The position numbers and the translations under genes are program-made. The notes under the pieces were generated by a model. It was not told the origin of the DNA, made no database searches, and saw only the letters and a program-made list of their open reading frames with translations. Shown here one piece after another: positions 49,255 through 58,370 of a DNA stretch of 64,000 nt. This stretch comes from Elusimicrobiota bacterium (GTDB lineage Bacteria > Elusimicrobiota > Elusimicrobia > UBA1565 > UBA9628): NCBI GenBank assembly GCA_003452935.1, contig DMMY01000005.1:1-64000 (forward strand), given 5' to 3'. The number at the start of each line of letters is the position of its first letter. The first letter of the stretch is position 1.

Positions 49255-52200
49255 CTATTGAGTCCAATCCTTGCAGATCAGTTCCGCCTGCTCCAGGACG
49301 GTCTGCGTGGCCTTCTCCTGCTTGTCCGGCGGGTAGCCGTGCTTGCGAAGGACGCGCTTGACTAAGGCGCGCAGCTTGGCCCGGACGCTCTCCTTGACCG
49401 TCCAATCGATGGAGACATTCCCCCGAACCGTCTCGACGATCTCGCGGGCGATATCCCGAAGAGTGTCGTCTCCTAGCACCTTGACCGCGCTATCGTTGGT
49501 CTCGAGGGCGTCGTAAAAGGCCAGTTCATCCTCGGAGAGCTTCATCTTCTCCCCGCGTTTGTGGGCTTCGCGCATCTCCTTGGCCAGCCGGATGAGCTCT
49601 TCTATGACCGCCGCGGCCTCGATGGCGCGGTTGTGGTACTTGCGGATGGTCTCTTCCAGCATCTCCGCGAAGGAGCGCGATTGCACGAGGAACTTCTGGG
49701 ACCTAAGCTTGATGGAATCGTTGAGGAGTTTCTTCAAGACCTCCATGGCCAGATTCTTGTGCGGCATGCCCCGGACTTCCTCAAGGAACGCGTCGGAAAG
49801 GATGGAGATGTCCGGCCGCTGCAGCCCAGCCGCGCTGAATATGTCCACCACCTGGTCCGAGGCCACGGCCTTTGAGACGATCTGCTGGATGGCCGAGTTC
49901 ATATCCTCCGGGTCCTTGCCGTCCGTGCCCGTGTTTTTGGCAAAAGAAGCCCTCAGGGCTTGGAAGAACGCGACCTCCTCGCGGATGGCCAGGGCCTTCT
50001 CATGCGGAACCGCCAGAGCGAAGGCCTTGGACAGGTCTGAAACCGCCTTCATAAACCGCGGCTTTCCGTCTTTTTGCTTGAGGACATGCTCCATGGCCGC
50101 CTTCATGATGCCCAGCCGCTTGGCCGGGGTCTCCTTGAAGAACGGCGCATAGTCGAAGCCGTGGAGCAAGGCCTTGGAAACCTCGAATTTTTCCAGCAGG
50201 GCAGCGACCGCGACATCCTGAGGCACCCCCGTGTCGTCCCGGTCGTTGTCGGAGTATTCGGCCAAGGCTTTCTTGAGCTCATGGGCGATGCCGAGGTAAT
50301 CCACGACCAAACCGCCCGGCTTGTCCTTGAAGACCCGGTTGACCCTGGCGATGGCCTGCATAAGGCCGTGGCCGCGCATGGGCTTGTCCACGTACATCGA
50401 GTGCAGGGATGGCACGTCGAAGCCCGTCAGCCACATATCCCGTACAATTACCAACTTAAACGGGGAGGCGGGGTCCTTGAAGATATCCCCCAACTTATGC
50501 CGTCGCGCCTTGTCCCGGATGTGCGGCTGCCAATCCACAGGGTCCGTGGCTGAGCCGGTCATGACGACTTTAACGAGTCCCTTGTCATCGTCGGCCTGGT
50601 GCCATTTGGGCCTTAGGTTCACGATGGCGTTATAGAGTTCCACGCAGATACGCCGGCTCATGCATACGACAATGCCCTTGCCCTCCAAGACCTCGCGACG
50701 TTTCTCAAAATGATCGACGATGTCCTGAGCCACCTGTCCGATGCGCTTATCCGCGCCGACCAGGGATTCCAGCCTGGCCCACTTGCTCTTGAGCTTGCGC
50801 CGGGCGTTCTCCTCCTCGCCCTCGGTTACTTCCTCAAACTGAGGGTCAATCTTGGGCTTTTCGCTGGCCTTGAGCTCTAGTTTGGTCAGGCGGGCCTCGT
50901 AGTAGATAGGGACAGTGGCCTTGTCCTCGATGGCTTGGTGGACGTCGTAGACGTCGATGTAATCCCCGAAGACCGCGGGGGTGCTCTTGTCGGCGGCCTC
51001 GATGGGAGTGGCGGTAAAGCCGATGAAGGATGCATTAGGCAAGGCATCGCGCATGTGCTTGGCGAAGCCGTCTATGAAATCGTATTGGCTGCGGTGCGCT
51101 TCATCCGCGATGACCACGATGTTGCGACGATCCGAAAGCAGGGGATAGCGGTCGCCCTTCTCCTCAGGCAGGAACTTTTGGATGGTGGTGAACACCACGC
51201 CGCCGGAAGCGGTCTTAAGGAGGTCTCGAAGCTGGGCGCGGTTCTCAGCCTGGGCCGGAGTCTGGCGCAGGAGTTCCGAGCAGGCCGAGAAGGTCTGGAA
51301 AAGCTGGTCGTCGAGGTCGTTGCGGTCCGTAAGCACGATGAGCGTAGGATTGGCGAGCTCCTTGCGCAGGACGATCTTGCCCGAATAGAAGCCCATGGTC
51401 AGGCTCTTGCCAGAACCCTGGGTATGCCAGACGATCCCCACCCGCTTGTCGCCCTTGATGGCCTTGACCGTGGCCTCCACGGCCTTATGCACCGCATGGA
51501 ATTGATGGTAGGCGGCCATCTTCTTGGCCGAGGCGACGCCTGTGCGGGCCTTCTCGAAGACGATGAAATGCCTGATCAGGTCCAAAAGTCGACTCTTGTC
51601 GAACATGCCTTTGAGCATGACCTCAAGTTGGGGCGTGGTCGCGGGAGAAAGCTCCGCGCCGTCCACCGTGCGCCAAGGCATGAACCTTTCCCAATCCGAA
51701 GTGATGGTCCCGGCCCGAGCATCTATGCCGTCGGAGGCGACCAGGACCTCGTTATAGTTGAAGAGGGACGGGATATCGGCCTTATAAGTCTGAAACTGCT
51801 TGAAGGCTTCCCTGGCCGTGGCGTTCTCGTTGGCGGGGTTCTTCAGCTCCAGGACGGCCAGGGGCAGGCCGTTGACGAATACAATGATGTCGGGCCGGCG
51901 GTTGCGCCGGTTCTCAATAACGGTAAATTGATTGATCGCGACGAATTCGTTTTTATCCGGATGATCGAAGTCCACCAGTTGGGCATAGTCGTGGATATTG
52001 CGGCCGTCGGCCTGGTATTCGACCGGGACGCCCTGGGTGAGATAGGAGTGGAATTGGTGGTTGTTGTCGAGGAGGCCGGGGTGCTCGGCGCGGGTGAGCC
52101 GGCGGAAGGCTTCATCCAGGGCTTCGGCGGGCAATTTTGGGTTATGCTTGGCCAAGGCATCGCGCAGGCGCTTCTCCAGGATGACGACCTCGTAGCCGGC

Positions 52201-52323
52201 GCGCTCAGCCAGGAGCTCTCCGGGGGCGATCTCTGGGCCGTGGAGGACGGTGTATTTGAGATCGGAGAACCACCCGAGAGCGGCGTCTTCGACTTCGGAT
52301 TCAGTCACGCTGGTTTTAGCCAT
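49255..52323 (-). CDS. hsdR: Type I restriction enzyme R subunit
   Basis: 1022 residues. This is the motor and nuclease subunit of a type I restriction system. The N-terminal nuclease motif of PDDEXK type is RPDIIVFVNGLPLAVLELKN (D...E-x-K, about 170-190). The helicase core has Walker A THTQGSGKSLTM and the DEAD-like box VVIADEAHRSQYD, followed by VRDMWLTGFDVPSLHSMYVD and QAIARVNRVFKDKPGG. A helical C-terminus for complex assembly follows. Its ATG abuts the TAA of the DUF4209 gene (TAAATG), so the two are co-translated. It is the last gene of the hsd operon. Confidence 0.96.
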   Translation of the reverse strand: MAKTSVTESEVEDAALGWFSDLKYTVLHGPEIAPGELLAERAGYEVVILEKRLRDALAKHNPKLPAEALDEAFRRLTRAEHPGLLDNNHQFHSYLTQGVPVEYQADGRNIHDYAQLVDFDHPDKNEFVAINQFTVIENRRNRRPDIIVFVNGLPLAVLELKNPANENATAREAFKQFQTYKADIPSLFNYNEVLVASDGIDARAGTITSDWERFMPWRTVDGAELSPATTPQLEVMLKGMFDKSRLLDLIRHFIVFEKARTGVASAKKMAAYHQFHAVHKAVEATVKAIKGDKRVGIVWHTQGSGKSLTMGFYSGKIVLRKELANPTLIVLTDRNDLDDQLFQTFSACSELLRQTPAQAENRAQLRDLLKTASGGVVFTTIQKFLPEEKGDRYPLLSDRRNIVVIADEAHRSQYDFIDGFAKHMRDALPNASFIGFTATPIEAADKSTPAVFGDYIDVYDVHQAIEDKATVPIYYEARLTKLELKASEKPKIDPQFEEVTEGEEENARRKLKSKWARLESLVGADKRIGQVAQDIVDHFEKRREVLEGKGIVVCMSRRICVELYNAIVNLRPKWHQADDDKGLVKVVMTGSATDPVDWQPHIRDKARRHKLGDIFKDPASPFKLVIVRDMWLTGFDVPSLHSMYVDKPMRGHGLMQAIARVNRVFKDKPGGLVVDYLGIAHELKKALAEYSDNDRDDTGVPQDVAVAALLEKFEVSKALLHGFDYAPFFKETPAKRLGIMKAAMEHVLKQKDGKPRFMKAVSDLSKAFALAVPHEKALAIREEVAFFQALRASFAKNTGTDGKDPEDMNSAIQQIVSKAVASDQVVDIFSAAGLQRPDISILSDAFLEEVRGMPHKNLAMEVLKKLLNDSIKLRSQKFLVQSRSFAEMLEETIRKYHNRAIEAAAVIEELIRLAKEMREAHKRGEKMKLSEDELAFYDALETNDSAVKVLGDDTLRDIAREIVETVRGNVSIDWTVKESVRAKLRALVKRVLRKHGYPPDKQEKATQTVLEQAELICKDWTQ

Positions 52324-54072
52324 TTATGATTTCTTTTCCCCTTCGGTAATGCTCATGAGCCTAAGGTGGCAAACAACATGAATCAGTAATGCGGCATCTT
52401 CACGTTTTGCCAGCGGCATAAGGCCGTGGGCAAGCCTATTCCGCAGGTTGACCCCGACGGGGTCACAGAGGAGATTGACGAAGTACCGCCGCCATGATTC
52501 ATTAAGACGCCCCTTCAGACTTCGGAGCAATTCACCAAGAGACCTGATACCACCCGGCCGATCTCCGATGGGTTCGTATATGATTATGATCCCCAGCTCT
52601 CTTGCGAGATTGCGAAAGACAGTCTCGATCTTCGGAACAAGCAAATGAGCGCTTTCGTCCGGATGCCCCTCCCAATACAACACCAACGCCCGGGCAATCC
52701 TCTCTGCCGTATCGCCGGGAATTAAGCCAGTGTCAAAGAAATCCGTTAGGCCTGCATGGTTGATTGTCCCCTGCTTGACCCGCACGGCGTCAAGGATGTC
52801 AGTTGCAAAATGGCCAAAGAGAGAAATCCCGAGACTTTCTTGACGCGCTAAGGCTACTGTCGCTATTTCTTCTTCGGAGGTCGGAGTTCGTATCGGGGCG
52901 TTATCATCCCCCAAAATAGTTTGCTTGACGAGAAACTGAAATGGGGACTGGCTGCGATGATTCTTGACAGCCTGGAGATTCTGGCTATGATCCCCGCTTG
53001 GTGGTCCGTACGCACCAAACCGCTTGAGTGAGTCCTTCCAATCGGGAGTCTCGACGAAGGACGCAACGAATGCTTCGACGTCTTTCCTGGGAATTTCAGT
53101 TGTAGCCGATATTGTCTTCAGTTCCAGCTCTTCTTCTGGAATCTCCTGTATTTCCCTGCTTGCCGTATCCGCGATTGATTTTATGCCGTATTTGTGCGCG
53201 AGCTCCAAAGCCTTCTGAAGGTCACACAATCGCTTTAGTCCTTTTGACGAGCGGGCTTCTTGGAGCCATTGCTTGGCCTGGGCAACATGCAACTGATTGA
53301 TTGTAGCGGGGTCCTTGGTGCGCGTCTCCCTCAATTCCAGTATGGTTTGCGCATGCCATGGGCTGTGTCCATATGCACGTTGGCAGCTATCCAACAATCC
53401 ATCTATTTCTGGAGGTTGCTTTTCCCTTGGAAGTTGCAGCAATGCCTCGACAAACCGAAAAGTGACGCCTGGTTTGGGGCCGTCCTTAGACTCAAGCGAT
53501 AATCGGGCTTGTGTTATGCAGCATTCAACAACGCGCGTCTGGCGGCCATCGTCATTAATCTGGCAAATTAATTCAATAGCCCGGCTTAACCCCTCCGCCA
53601 AGTACAGCGAGTTGAGGGTGCTGGCCACAAGGTCGGCATATGCATCGATAGCTGCTCGTGCATGCAGATCCGGGCGGCGGTCCCATTTCCGTTCCCAGAG
53701 GAGATCATTCAGCCTGGCACGTATTAGCGGGGACTTCGACTGCTCCGCCACCTCCGCCCAGAACTTGAGCCACTTGTCATCGACCTTCGGGAGGGGCATT
53801 GGGAATACCCCATCCTTTGATTCCCGCCACGGGGCATATGGCCCCCATTGTCGTCGCCGTGGGACATTGGTAATTTCGACATAGTGATATTCAAAAGCCC
53901 AGACCAATGACATGGCTGGGCTCTCAACGCCTGGAGTGGCATATTTTTTTACGGCTGAACTAAGGGAATGGAAGTCGTGGGCCTTGTTGGCTGCCTCATC
54001 TAACTCCTGGAGGAGCTTCGCCGGGTCGAAAGGTGCGATGGGGACAGAATCACTCATGGGCATGGAGCTCAA
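52324..54072 (-). CDS. DUF4209-type protein with HEPN-like RNxxxH motif, between hsdS and hsdR
   Basis: 582 residues, no membrane segment. The N-terminal 400 residues are helical, with repeat-like stretches (RARLNDLLWERKWDRRP, KALELAHKYGIKSIADTA). The C-terminal part has FDTGLIPGDTAERIARALVL, then a helix ending in VNLRNRLAHGLM. There Arg544-Asn-x-x-x-His549-Gly matches both the DUF4209 signature and the R-x4-H catalytic motif of HEPN RNases. I infer an RNase or RNA-binding role. The start overlaps hsdS by up to 23 nt (Met4 and Met6 are alternatives), and hsdR starts right after the stop. By eye the gene is less GC-rich than the core genes, suggesting transfer. Function unproven. Confidence 0.75.
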   Translation of the reverse strand: MSSMPMSDSVPIAPFDPAKLLQELDEAANKAHDFHSLSSAVKKYATPGVESPAMSLVWAFEYHYVEITNVPRRRQWGPYAPWRESKDGVFPMPLPKVDDKWLKFWAEVAEQSKSPLIRARLNDLLWERKWDRRPDLHARAAIDAYADLVASTLNSLYLAEGLSRAIELICQINDDGRQTRVVECCITQARLSLESKDGPKPGVTFRFVEALLQLPREKQPPEIDGLLDSCQRAYGHSPWHAQTILELRETRTKDPATINQLHVAQAKQWLQEARSSKGLKRLCDLQKALELAHKYGIKSIADTASREIQEIPEEELELKTISATTEIPRKDVEAFVASFVETPDWKDSLKRFGAYGPPSGDHSQNLQAVKNHRSQSPFQFLVKQTILGDDNAPIRTPTSEEEIATVALARQESLGISLFGHFATDILDAVRVKQGTINHAGLTDFFDTGLIPGDTAERIARALVLYWEGHPDESAHLLVPKIETVFRNLARELGIIIIYEPIGDRPGGIRSLGELLRSLKGRLNESWRRYFVNLLCDPVGVNLRNRLAHGLMPLAKREDAALLIHVVCHLRLMSITEGEKKS

Positions 54073-55360
54073 ATTGTTTTATTTGCAGTCGAATCTCACC
54101 AGACAGCAGTTTAGGCAGGAGCATGTCACGCAGGGCAGCAAGGGTGCGACATTCCACCTCACGGCACCAGATGCTCTCAATAATTGGCCTCATCATGGAG
54201 TCCATCGCACGCAGAAGTGTAGATGAAGGAATTGCCAATTTAGCAGCTGACAAATGATGCCGCTGGATATGCCCCATCGTCGTGGCTTTGCCGGCAGCAA
54301 TGTGTCGAAAATCGTTTAAGTGTTGATGAATCCCAAGGTAACATAGCCACCGGGGATAGATTGTCGAGGTTGCCTTAAAGAGATGCTGATTCAGTGCGCC
54401 TTGCCCGCCCGCCCACAACACACACTCCAGTGAGCCGGACCATGAGAATAGGATGTCGCCGTCCTTAATAATATAGTCAGGCTCAATGTCGGCGCTTGCG
54501 CAGTCAGCTCCATTCGTATTGCCTGCGCGCAGTTGGGCAATCTTAATAACCGGTAACGAATGGCCACCTATGGGCGGATATTTCTGCAATGCCAAGCCGT
54601 TAAGAAATCGCGCAATCTCGTCAAGACTTTTGACCTCCCACCCTTTGGGAATCTTGCCGAGCTCTGAGTCCTGCAACGAATCCGGGAATAATGCCGCGGT
54701 GGCGGCGTCCATGCCGGCGGGTTTACGACCGGCAGCCTTGGCTTTGACGGGGTCGAAGTCCACGAACCAGGACTTAAAGATCGCCCGGGCCATGGTTTCC
54801 ACGCTCTCGTGCATGCGGCGGTTCATTTCGATCTTGTCGTCCAAAGAACCTAAGATGTTGGCGATAGCTTTCTGTTCCCCGACATCCTTTGGGGCCTCAA
54901 CCTGAAATGCCTCAATCATGCCTTTCGTGAGGGCATTGCGCGTAGCACCTGACCCAGCCAACGAGAGCATTTTGACCTGCATTGATGGCGCAACTAGACA
55001 ATACCGAAGAAATCTGGGCCACAATTTTGTTGGATCTGGGCGAATGATTGCCACATGTTGGTTCACTCGTGCTGGAAGAACATTGGCATCAACCTGGCAT
55101 GATCGCGCGACAGAATCCCCGGTAATATTCAGCAGGATGTCATGCTCCTGGACCTCCACGTTTGATAACTCCGAAGCATGTTTGTCGGTCAGGTACGCAA
55201 GGCCTTCTCTGCGGAATCCGTCGTTATAGATATTTTGACTTCGGATGAGGGCAGTCGCACCGTGGTCAAGATAGACGCTGTTGCCACCCCGGGGCGTAGC
55301 ACCGCTGCCAATCTTTGTGCACACATCCCCGAGACGAACGGTGACAAAACTATCCGCCAT
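54050..55360 (-). CDS. hsdS: Type I restriction specificity subunit
   Basis: 436 residues. It reads DNA for both modification and restriction. Two target-recognition domains (about 5-150 and 235-390) are separated by conserved helices. The central conserved region is GEQKAIANILGSLDDKIEMN, then AIFKSWFVDFDPVKAKAAG. The end repeats it as LAALRDMLLPKLLSGEIRL. The second domain opens IPKGWEVKSLDEIARFLNG. The ATG at 55360 (MADSFVTVRLGDVC) overlaps the upstream nuclease gene by 11 nt; the open frame to 55486 is a shadow of that gene. Confidence 0.94.
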   Translation of the reverse strand: MADSFVTVRLGDVCTKIGSGATPRGGNSVYLDHGATALIRSQNIYNDGFRREGLAYLTDKHASELSNVEVQEHDILLNITGDSVARSCQVDANVLPARVNQHVAIIRPDPTKLWPRFLRYCLVAPSMQVKMLSLAGSGATRNALTKGMIEAFQVEAPKDVGEQKAIANILGSLDDKIEMNRRMHESVETMARAIFKSWFVDFDPVKAKAAGRKPAGMDAATAALFPDSLQDSELGKIPKGWEVKSLDEIARFLNGLALQKYPPIGGHSLPVIKIAQLRAGNTNGADCASADIEPDYIIKDGDILFSWSGSLECVLWAGGQGALNQHLFKATSTIYPRWLCYLGIHQHLNDFRHIAAGKATTMGHIQRHHLSAAKLAIPSSTLLRAMDSMMRPIIESIWCREVECRTLAALRDMLLPKLLSGEIRLQIKQFELHAHE

Positions 55361-56423
55361 GCCCAAGCTCCTTCTCCAGATCCTCAATCGTCGGCAACTG
55401 CCCCTTAAGGTCCTTGGGTAGCGACTCCACCAGTTTTGTCTGCCAATCCGCGATCCCGATCGGCTTGCGAATATCCCGCAACGCATACTCCGCGGTCAGC
55501 CGTTTCTTCGACTTGCAGAGAATCAACCCGATGCTCGGCTTATCGTCCGGATGCCGCATCTGATCGTCCACCGCCGAAAGATAGAAATTCATCTTGCCCG
55601 CGTACTCCGGCTTAAACTCCCCGGCTTTTAGCTCGATGATCACATAGCAGCGCAGTTTCAGATGGTAGAAAAGCAGGTCGAGATAAGAATCCGCGCCATC
55701 CACCTCCAAATGCACCTGCCGGCCCACAAAGGCAAAGCCCACACCCAGTTCGATGAGGAACTTCTGAATATGGTCCAGGAGCCCCTGCTCCAACTCCCGC
55801 TCCTTGGCATCGCCGGCCAAGGTCAAAAAGTCGAAGGTATAGGGGTCCTTGATGCTTTGTTGTGCCAGATCCGACTGAGGAGACGGTAAGGTCTTCTTGA
55901 AATTGGTGAGGGCTTTGCCCTGCCGTTTATGCAAGCCGGATTCAATCTGAAGGACCAGGATGTTTCGGCTCCACCCATGCTCAATGGTCTGTCGAACATA
56001 CCATTCCCGATCATCGGCATTTTTGACCTTATCGAGGAGGGTGATGTTGTGATACCACGTTATTTGTGCAAGCACCTCTTGCACAAAGTCTTTATTGGGA
56101 TACGCCTCGGCGAAAGCCCGCATATACTTGAGATTCCTAGGCGAGAAGCCCTGCATGCCTGGGAATGTTTTTTGCAGATCCGCGGCCAACCGATCCACGA
56201 CTTTAGCTCCCCAGCCCTCACTATGCTGGCGAGCCAAAATATCCTGCCCGATTCCCCAGTAAAGCAGGACCATCTCACGGTTGACTGAAAGCGCAGCCTT
56301 GACCTGGGCGGCCCGAATCCGCGACTTGAGGTCTTCCAAGAATTCGGGGTATCCCTGCGGAAGCCCAGGCAATTGTGCAGCAGCCACTTGCACAATTGGA
56401 TGCGTGCGTTTTTTAGATGCCAT
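55350..56423 (-). CDS. PDDEXK nuclease family protein (DUF1016, YhcG-like)
   Basis: 357 residues. The N-terminal DUF1016 helical domain (about 20-170) includes VNREMVLLYWGIGQDIL and QGFSPRNLKYMRAFAEAYP. The C-terminal PDDEXK domain has DSYLDLLFYHLKLRCYV then VIIELKAGEFKPEYAGKMNF, giving the D...E-x-K core. RpnC/YhcG-like proteins are frequent next to type I restriction genes; nuclease activity is predicted, not shown here. It overlaps hsdM by 11 nt at its start and hsdS by 11 nt at its end, so it is inside the operon rather than beside it. Confidence 0.93.
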   Translation of the reverse strand: MASKKRTHPIVQVAAAQLPGLPQGYPEFLEDLKSRIRAAQVKAALSVNREMVLLYWGIGQDILARQHSEGWGAKVVDRLAADLQKTFPGMQGFSPRNLKYMRAFAEAYPNKDFVQEVLAQITWYHNITLLDKVKNADDREWYVRQTIEHGWSRNILVLQIESGLHKRQGKALTNFKKTLPSPQSDLAQQSIKDPYTFDFLTLAGDAKERELEQGLLDHIQKFLIELGVGFAFVGRQVHLEVDGADSYLDLLFYHLKLRCYVIIELKAGEFKPEYAGKMNFYLSAVDDQMRHPDDKPSIGLILCKSKKRLTAEYALRDIRKPIGIADWQTKLVESLPKDLKGQLPTIEDLEKELGHGG

Positions 56424-58014
56424 AACCCACCTTCTTGAGATTCTCTCGGATGTCCTTCTCCAGCTTGGCCGACTCCTCAAACTGCTCGGAGAGCTGGGTC
56501 GTGAGCCGCTTCATCTTATCCTCGAACGGCTCTCCGTCGTCCTCCACCTCTTCGGCCCCGACAAAGCGGCCAGGGGTAAGGACATGCCCATGCTGCTCGA
56601 TATCCTTGAGCTCCGCACTTTTGCAGAACCCGGCCACATCCTCATACTTGCCCGCATCCTTCTCGCCGCGCCAAGCATGGTAGGTCTTGGCGATGCGTTG
56701 GATGTCCTCGTCCGCAAGCTCCTTATGCGTGCGATCCACCATGCGCCCCAACTTGCGGGCATCGATGAAAAGGGTCTGACCACGCCGGTCGCGGAACTTG
56801 CCGTTCTTCTTGTCCCGGGACAAGAACCAAAGGCAGGCCGGGATCTGCGTCCCATAGAAGAGCTGCCCCGGCAAGGCGATCATGCAGTCCACGAGGTCCG
56901 CTTCGATGAGGTTCTTGCGGATGTCTCCCTCGCCGGACTGGTTCGAGGACATGGACCCGTTGGCCAACACGAAGGCCGCGATGCCCTGAGGAGCCAGATG
57001 GTGAACCATGTGCTCCACCCAGGCGAAGTTGGCGTTGCCGACCGGCGGCACGCCGTATTTCCAGCGCACGTCGTTCCGCAAGCGGTCGCCGCCCCAGTCG
57101 CTCATGTTGAAGGGCGGGTTGGCCAGGATGAAGTCGGCCTTGAGGTCCCTGTGCAGGTCGTTGTGGAAGGTGTCGCCGTGGTGCGGGCCGAGATTGGCCT
57201 CGATGCCCCGCAAGGCCAGATTCATCTTGGCGAGTTTCCAGGTCGTGGGGTTTGATTCCTGGCCGAAGATGGACAAATCGCCGATGCGGCCGCCGTGGGC
57301 TAAAATAAACTCCTCGCTCTGCACGAACATTCCGCTTGAGCCGCAGCAGGGGTCATAGACTCGGCCCTTATAGGGCTCGATCATCTCGACCAAGAGCCGG
57401 ACAATGCAGCGAGGCGTGTAGAACTCGCCGCCCTTCTTGCCTTCGGCGCTGGCGAACCGGCTCAGGAAGTACTCATAGACCCGGCCGAGGATGTCCTTGG
57501 ACCGGCTCTCCTGGTCGCCCAAACCGATAGTGCCGATGAGGTCGATGAGCTCGCCCAATTTCTGTTTGTCCAACGCCGAGTTGGCATAGTCCTTGAAAAG
57601 TATCCCTTTGAGCGACGGGTTCTTCTGCTCGACGGCGACCATCGCGTCATCCACCAACTTCCCGATGGTCGGCTGCTTGGCACGGGCCTGAAGAAACGAC
57701 CACCGGGCCTTCTCCGGCACCCAAAATACGTTCTCCGCGGCATATTCGTCCGGGTCTTCGATGATTTGCTCGCGAGCCCCTGGTTCTTTGACGAACATCG
57801 GGCTTCCGGTCTTGGCCACTTCCTGGCTGAGGTAGGATCTGCGCGCCTCGAAAGCATCCGAAATGTATTTGAGGAATATGAGCCCTAAAGCCACATGCTT
57901 ATAATCGCCGGGGTTCATGTGCCCGCGCATCTTGTCCGCGGCCTGCCAAAGCTTTTCCTCGAAACCCAGGTTGGCCCCGTTGTTCTTCTCTGCGGCGATC
58001 TTTCCTCGTGCCAT
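56413..58014 (-). CDS. hsdM: Type I restriction-modification methyltransferase M subunit
   Basis: 533 residues. This N6-adenine methyltransferase protects host DNA. An N-terminal helical domain (EEKLWQAADKMRGHMNPGDY) precedes the catalytic domain. That domain has GGEFYTPRCIVRLLVEMI, SAM-binding RVYDPCCGSSGMFVQSEEF, and catalytic ILANPPFNMSDWGGD (NPPF). The C-terminus has coiled-coil character (LEKDIRENLKKVGYG) for binding HsdS. It starts 1 nt after the HTH gene's stop and ends overlapping the DUF1016 gene, giving the order HTH-M-nuclease-S-DUF4209-R. Confidence 0.97.
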   Translation of the reverse strand: MARGKIAAEKNNGANLGFEEKLWQAADKMRGHMNPGDYKHVALGLIFLKYISDAFEARRSYLSQEVAKTGSPMFVKEPGAREQIIEDPDEYAAENVFWVPEKARWSFLQARAKQPTIGKLVDDAMVAVEQKNPSLKGILFKDYANSALDKQKLGELIDLIGTIGLGDQESRSKDILGRVYEYFLSRFASAEGKKGGEFYTPRCIVRLLVEMIEPYKGRVYDPCCGSSGMFVQSEEFILAHGGRIGDLSIFGQESNPTTWKLAKMNLALRGIEANLGPHHGDTFHNDLHRDLKADFILANPPFNMSDWGGDRLRNDVRWKYGVPPVGNANFAWVEHMVHHLAPQGIAAFVLANGSMSSNQSGEGDIRKNLIEADLVDCMIALPGQLFYGTQIPACLWFLSRDKKNGKFRDRRGQTLFIDARKLGRMVDRTHKELADEDIQRIAKTYHAWRGEKDAGKYEDVAGFCKSAELKDIEQHGHVLTPGRFVGAEEVEDDGEPFEDKMKRLTTQLSEQFEESAKLEKDIRENLKKVGYGI

Positions 58015-58015
58015 A

Positions 58016-58225
58016 TCAAGCCCTCTGGTACTTCAAGTCCTTGGCCTTCATCACTTCGCTACGGATAAAAAGCCAGGACGCGCCGCCGGCCTTCATCCAC
58101 GGCTTGATCCGGCCGCGTTCCATCCACGCATAAAGGGTTTGACGGGTGATCTGCAGCAAGTCGCAGACCTCCGGCGTCGTCACGACCTCATCACGGGCGA
58201 TCATTCGTGCGCTCATAGAGTCCAT
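58016..58225 (-). CDS. Small helix-turn-helix (excisionase/AlpA-like) protein
   Basis: 69 residues. VVTTPEVCDLLQITRQTLYA then WMERGRIKPWMKAGGASWLF is the winged MerR-like HTH_17 fold of excisionases and small regulators. It precedes hsdM with 1 nt between and is probably the first gene of the restriction operon, so it may control it. Met1 (58225) and Met4 (58216) are both possible starts. Such HTH genes at the head of type I loci are common; the target site is not known. Confidence 0.85.
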   Translation of the reverse strand: MDSMSARMIARDEVVTTPEVCDLLQITRQTLYAWMERGRIKPWMKAGGASWLFIRSEVMKAKDLKYQRA

Positions 58226-58329
58226 TAGGCCATAAATTTACTGCGCTGTCAAAAATTGGCCAATCCCTCGTCGGAGAAATAACCATTTAAACGCTTTGTG
58301 GACTCCACGCGAAGGCCGCGGTAAACTAT

Positions 58330-58370
58330 CAGTGACAGGATTCGAACCGGTGCCAGAGGCTTATGAGCCT
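58330..58370 (-). other. Possible 3'-half tRNA fragment (Met-like), candidate attachment scar
   Basis: Read on the minus strand, CTCATAAGCCTC looks like a CAU anticodon loop with the 3' anticodon strand. It is followed by TGGC and a T-arm ACCGG-TTCGAAT-CCTGT with one mismatch. The 5' half is replaced by the end of the metallopeptidase gene, whose TAA lies inside the loop. A tRNA 3' half is what integrated elements leave at their borders, and the restriction locus begins about 105 nt away. It is degenerate and may be chance. Confidence 0.25.

Noticed and set aside
50935..52329. 464-codon plus-strand frame
   Set aside because: Antisense to hsdR, whose nuclease and helicase motifs are intact.
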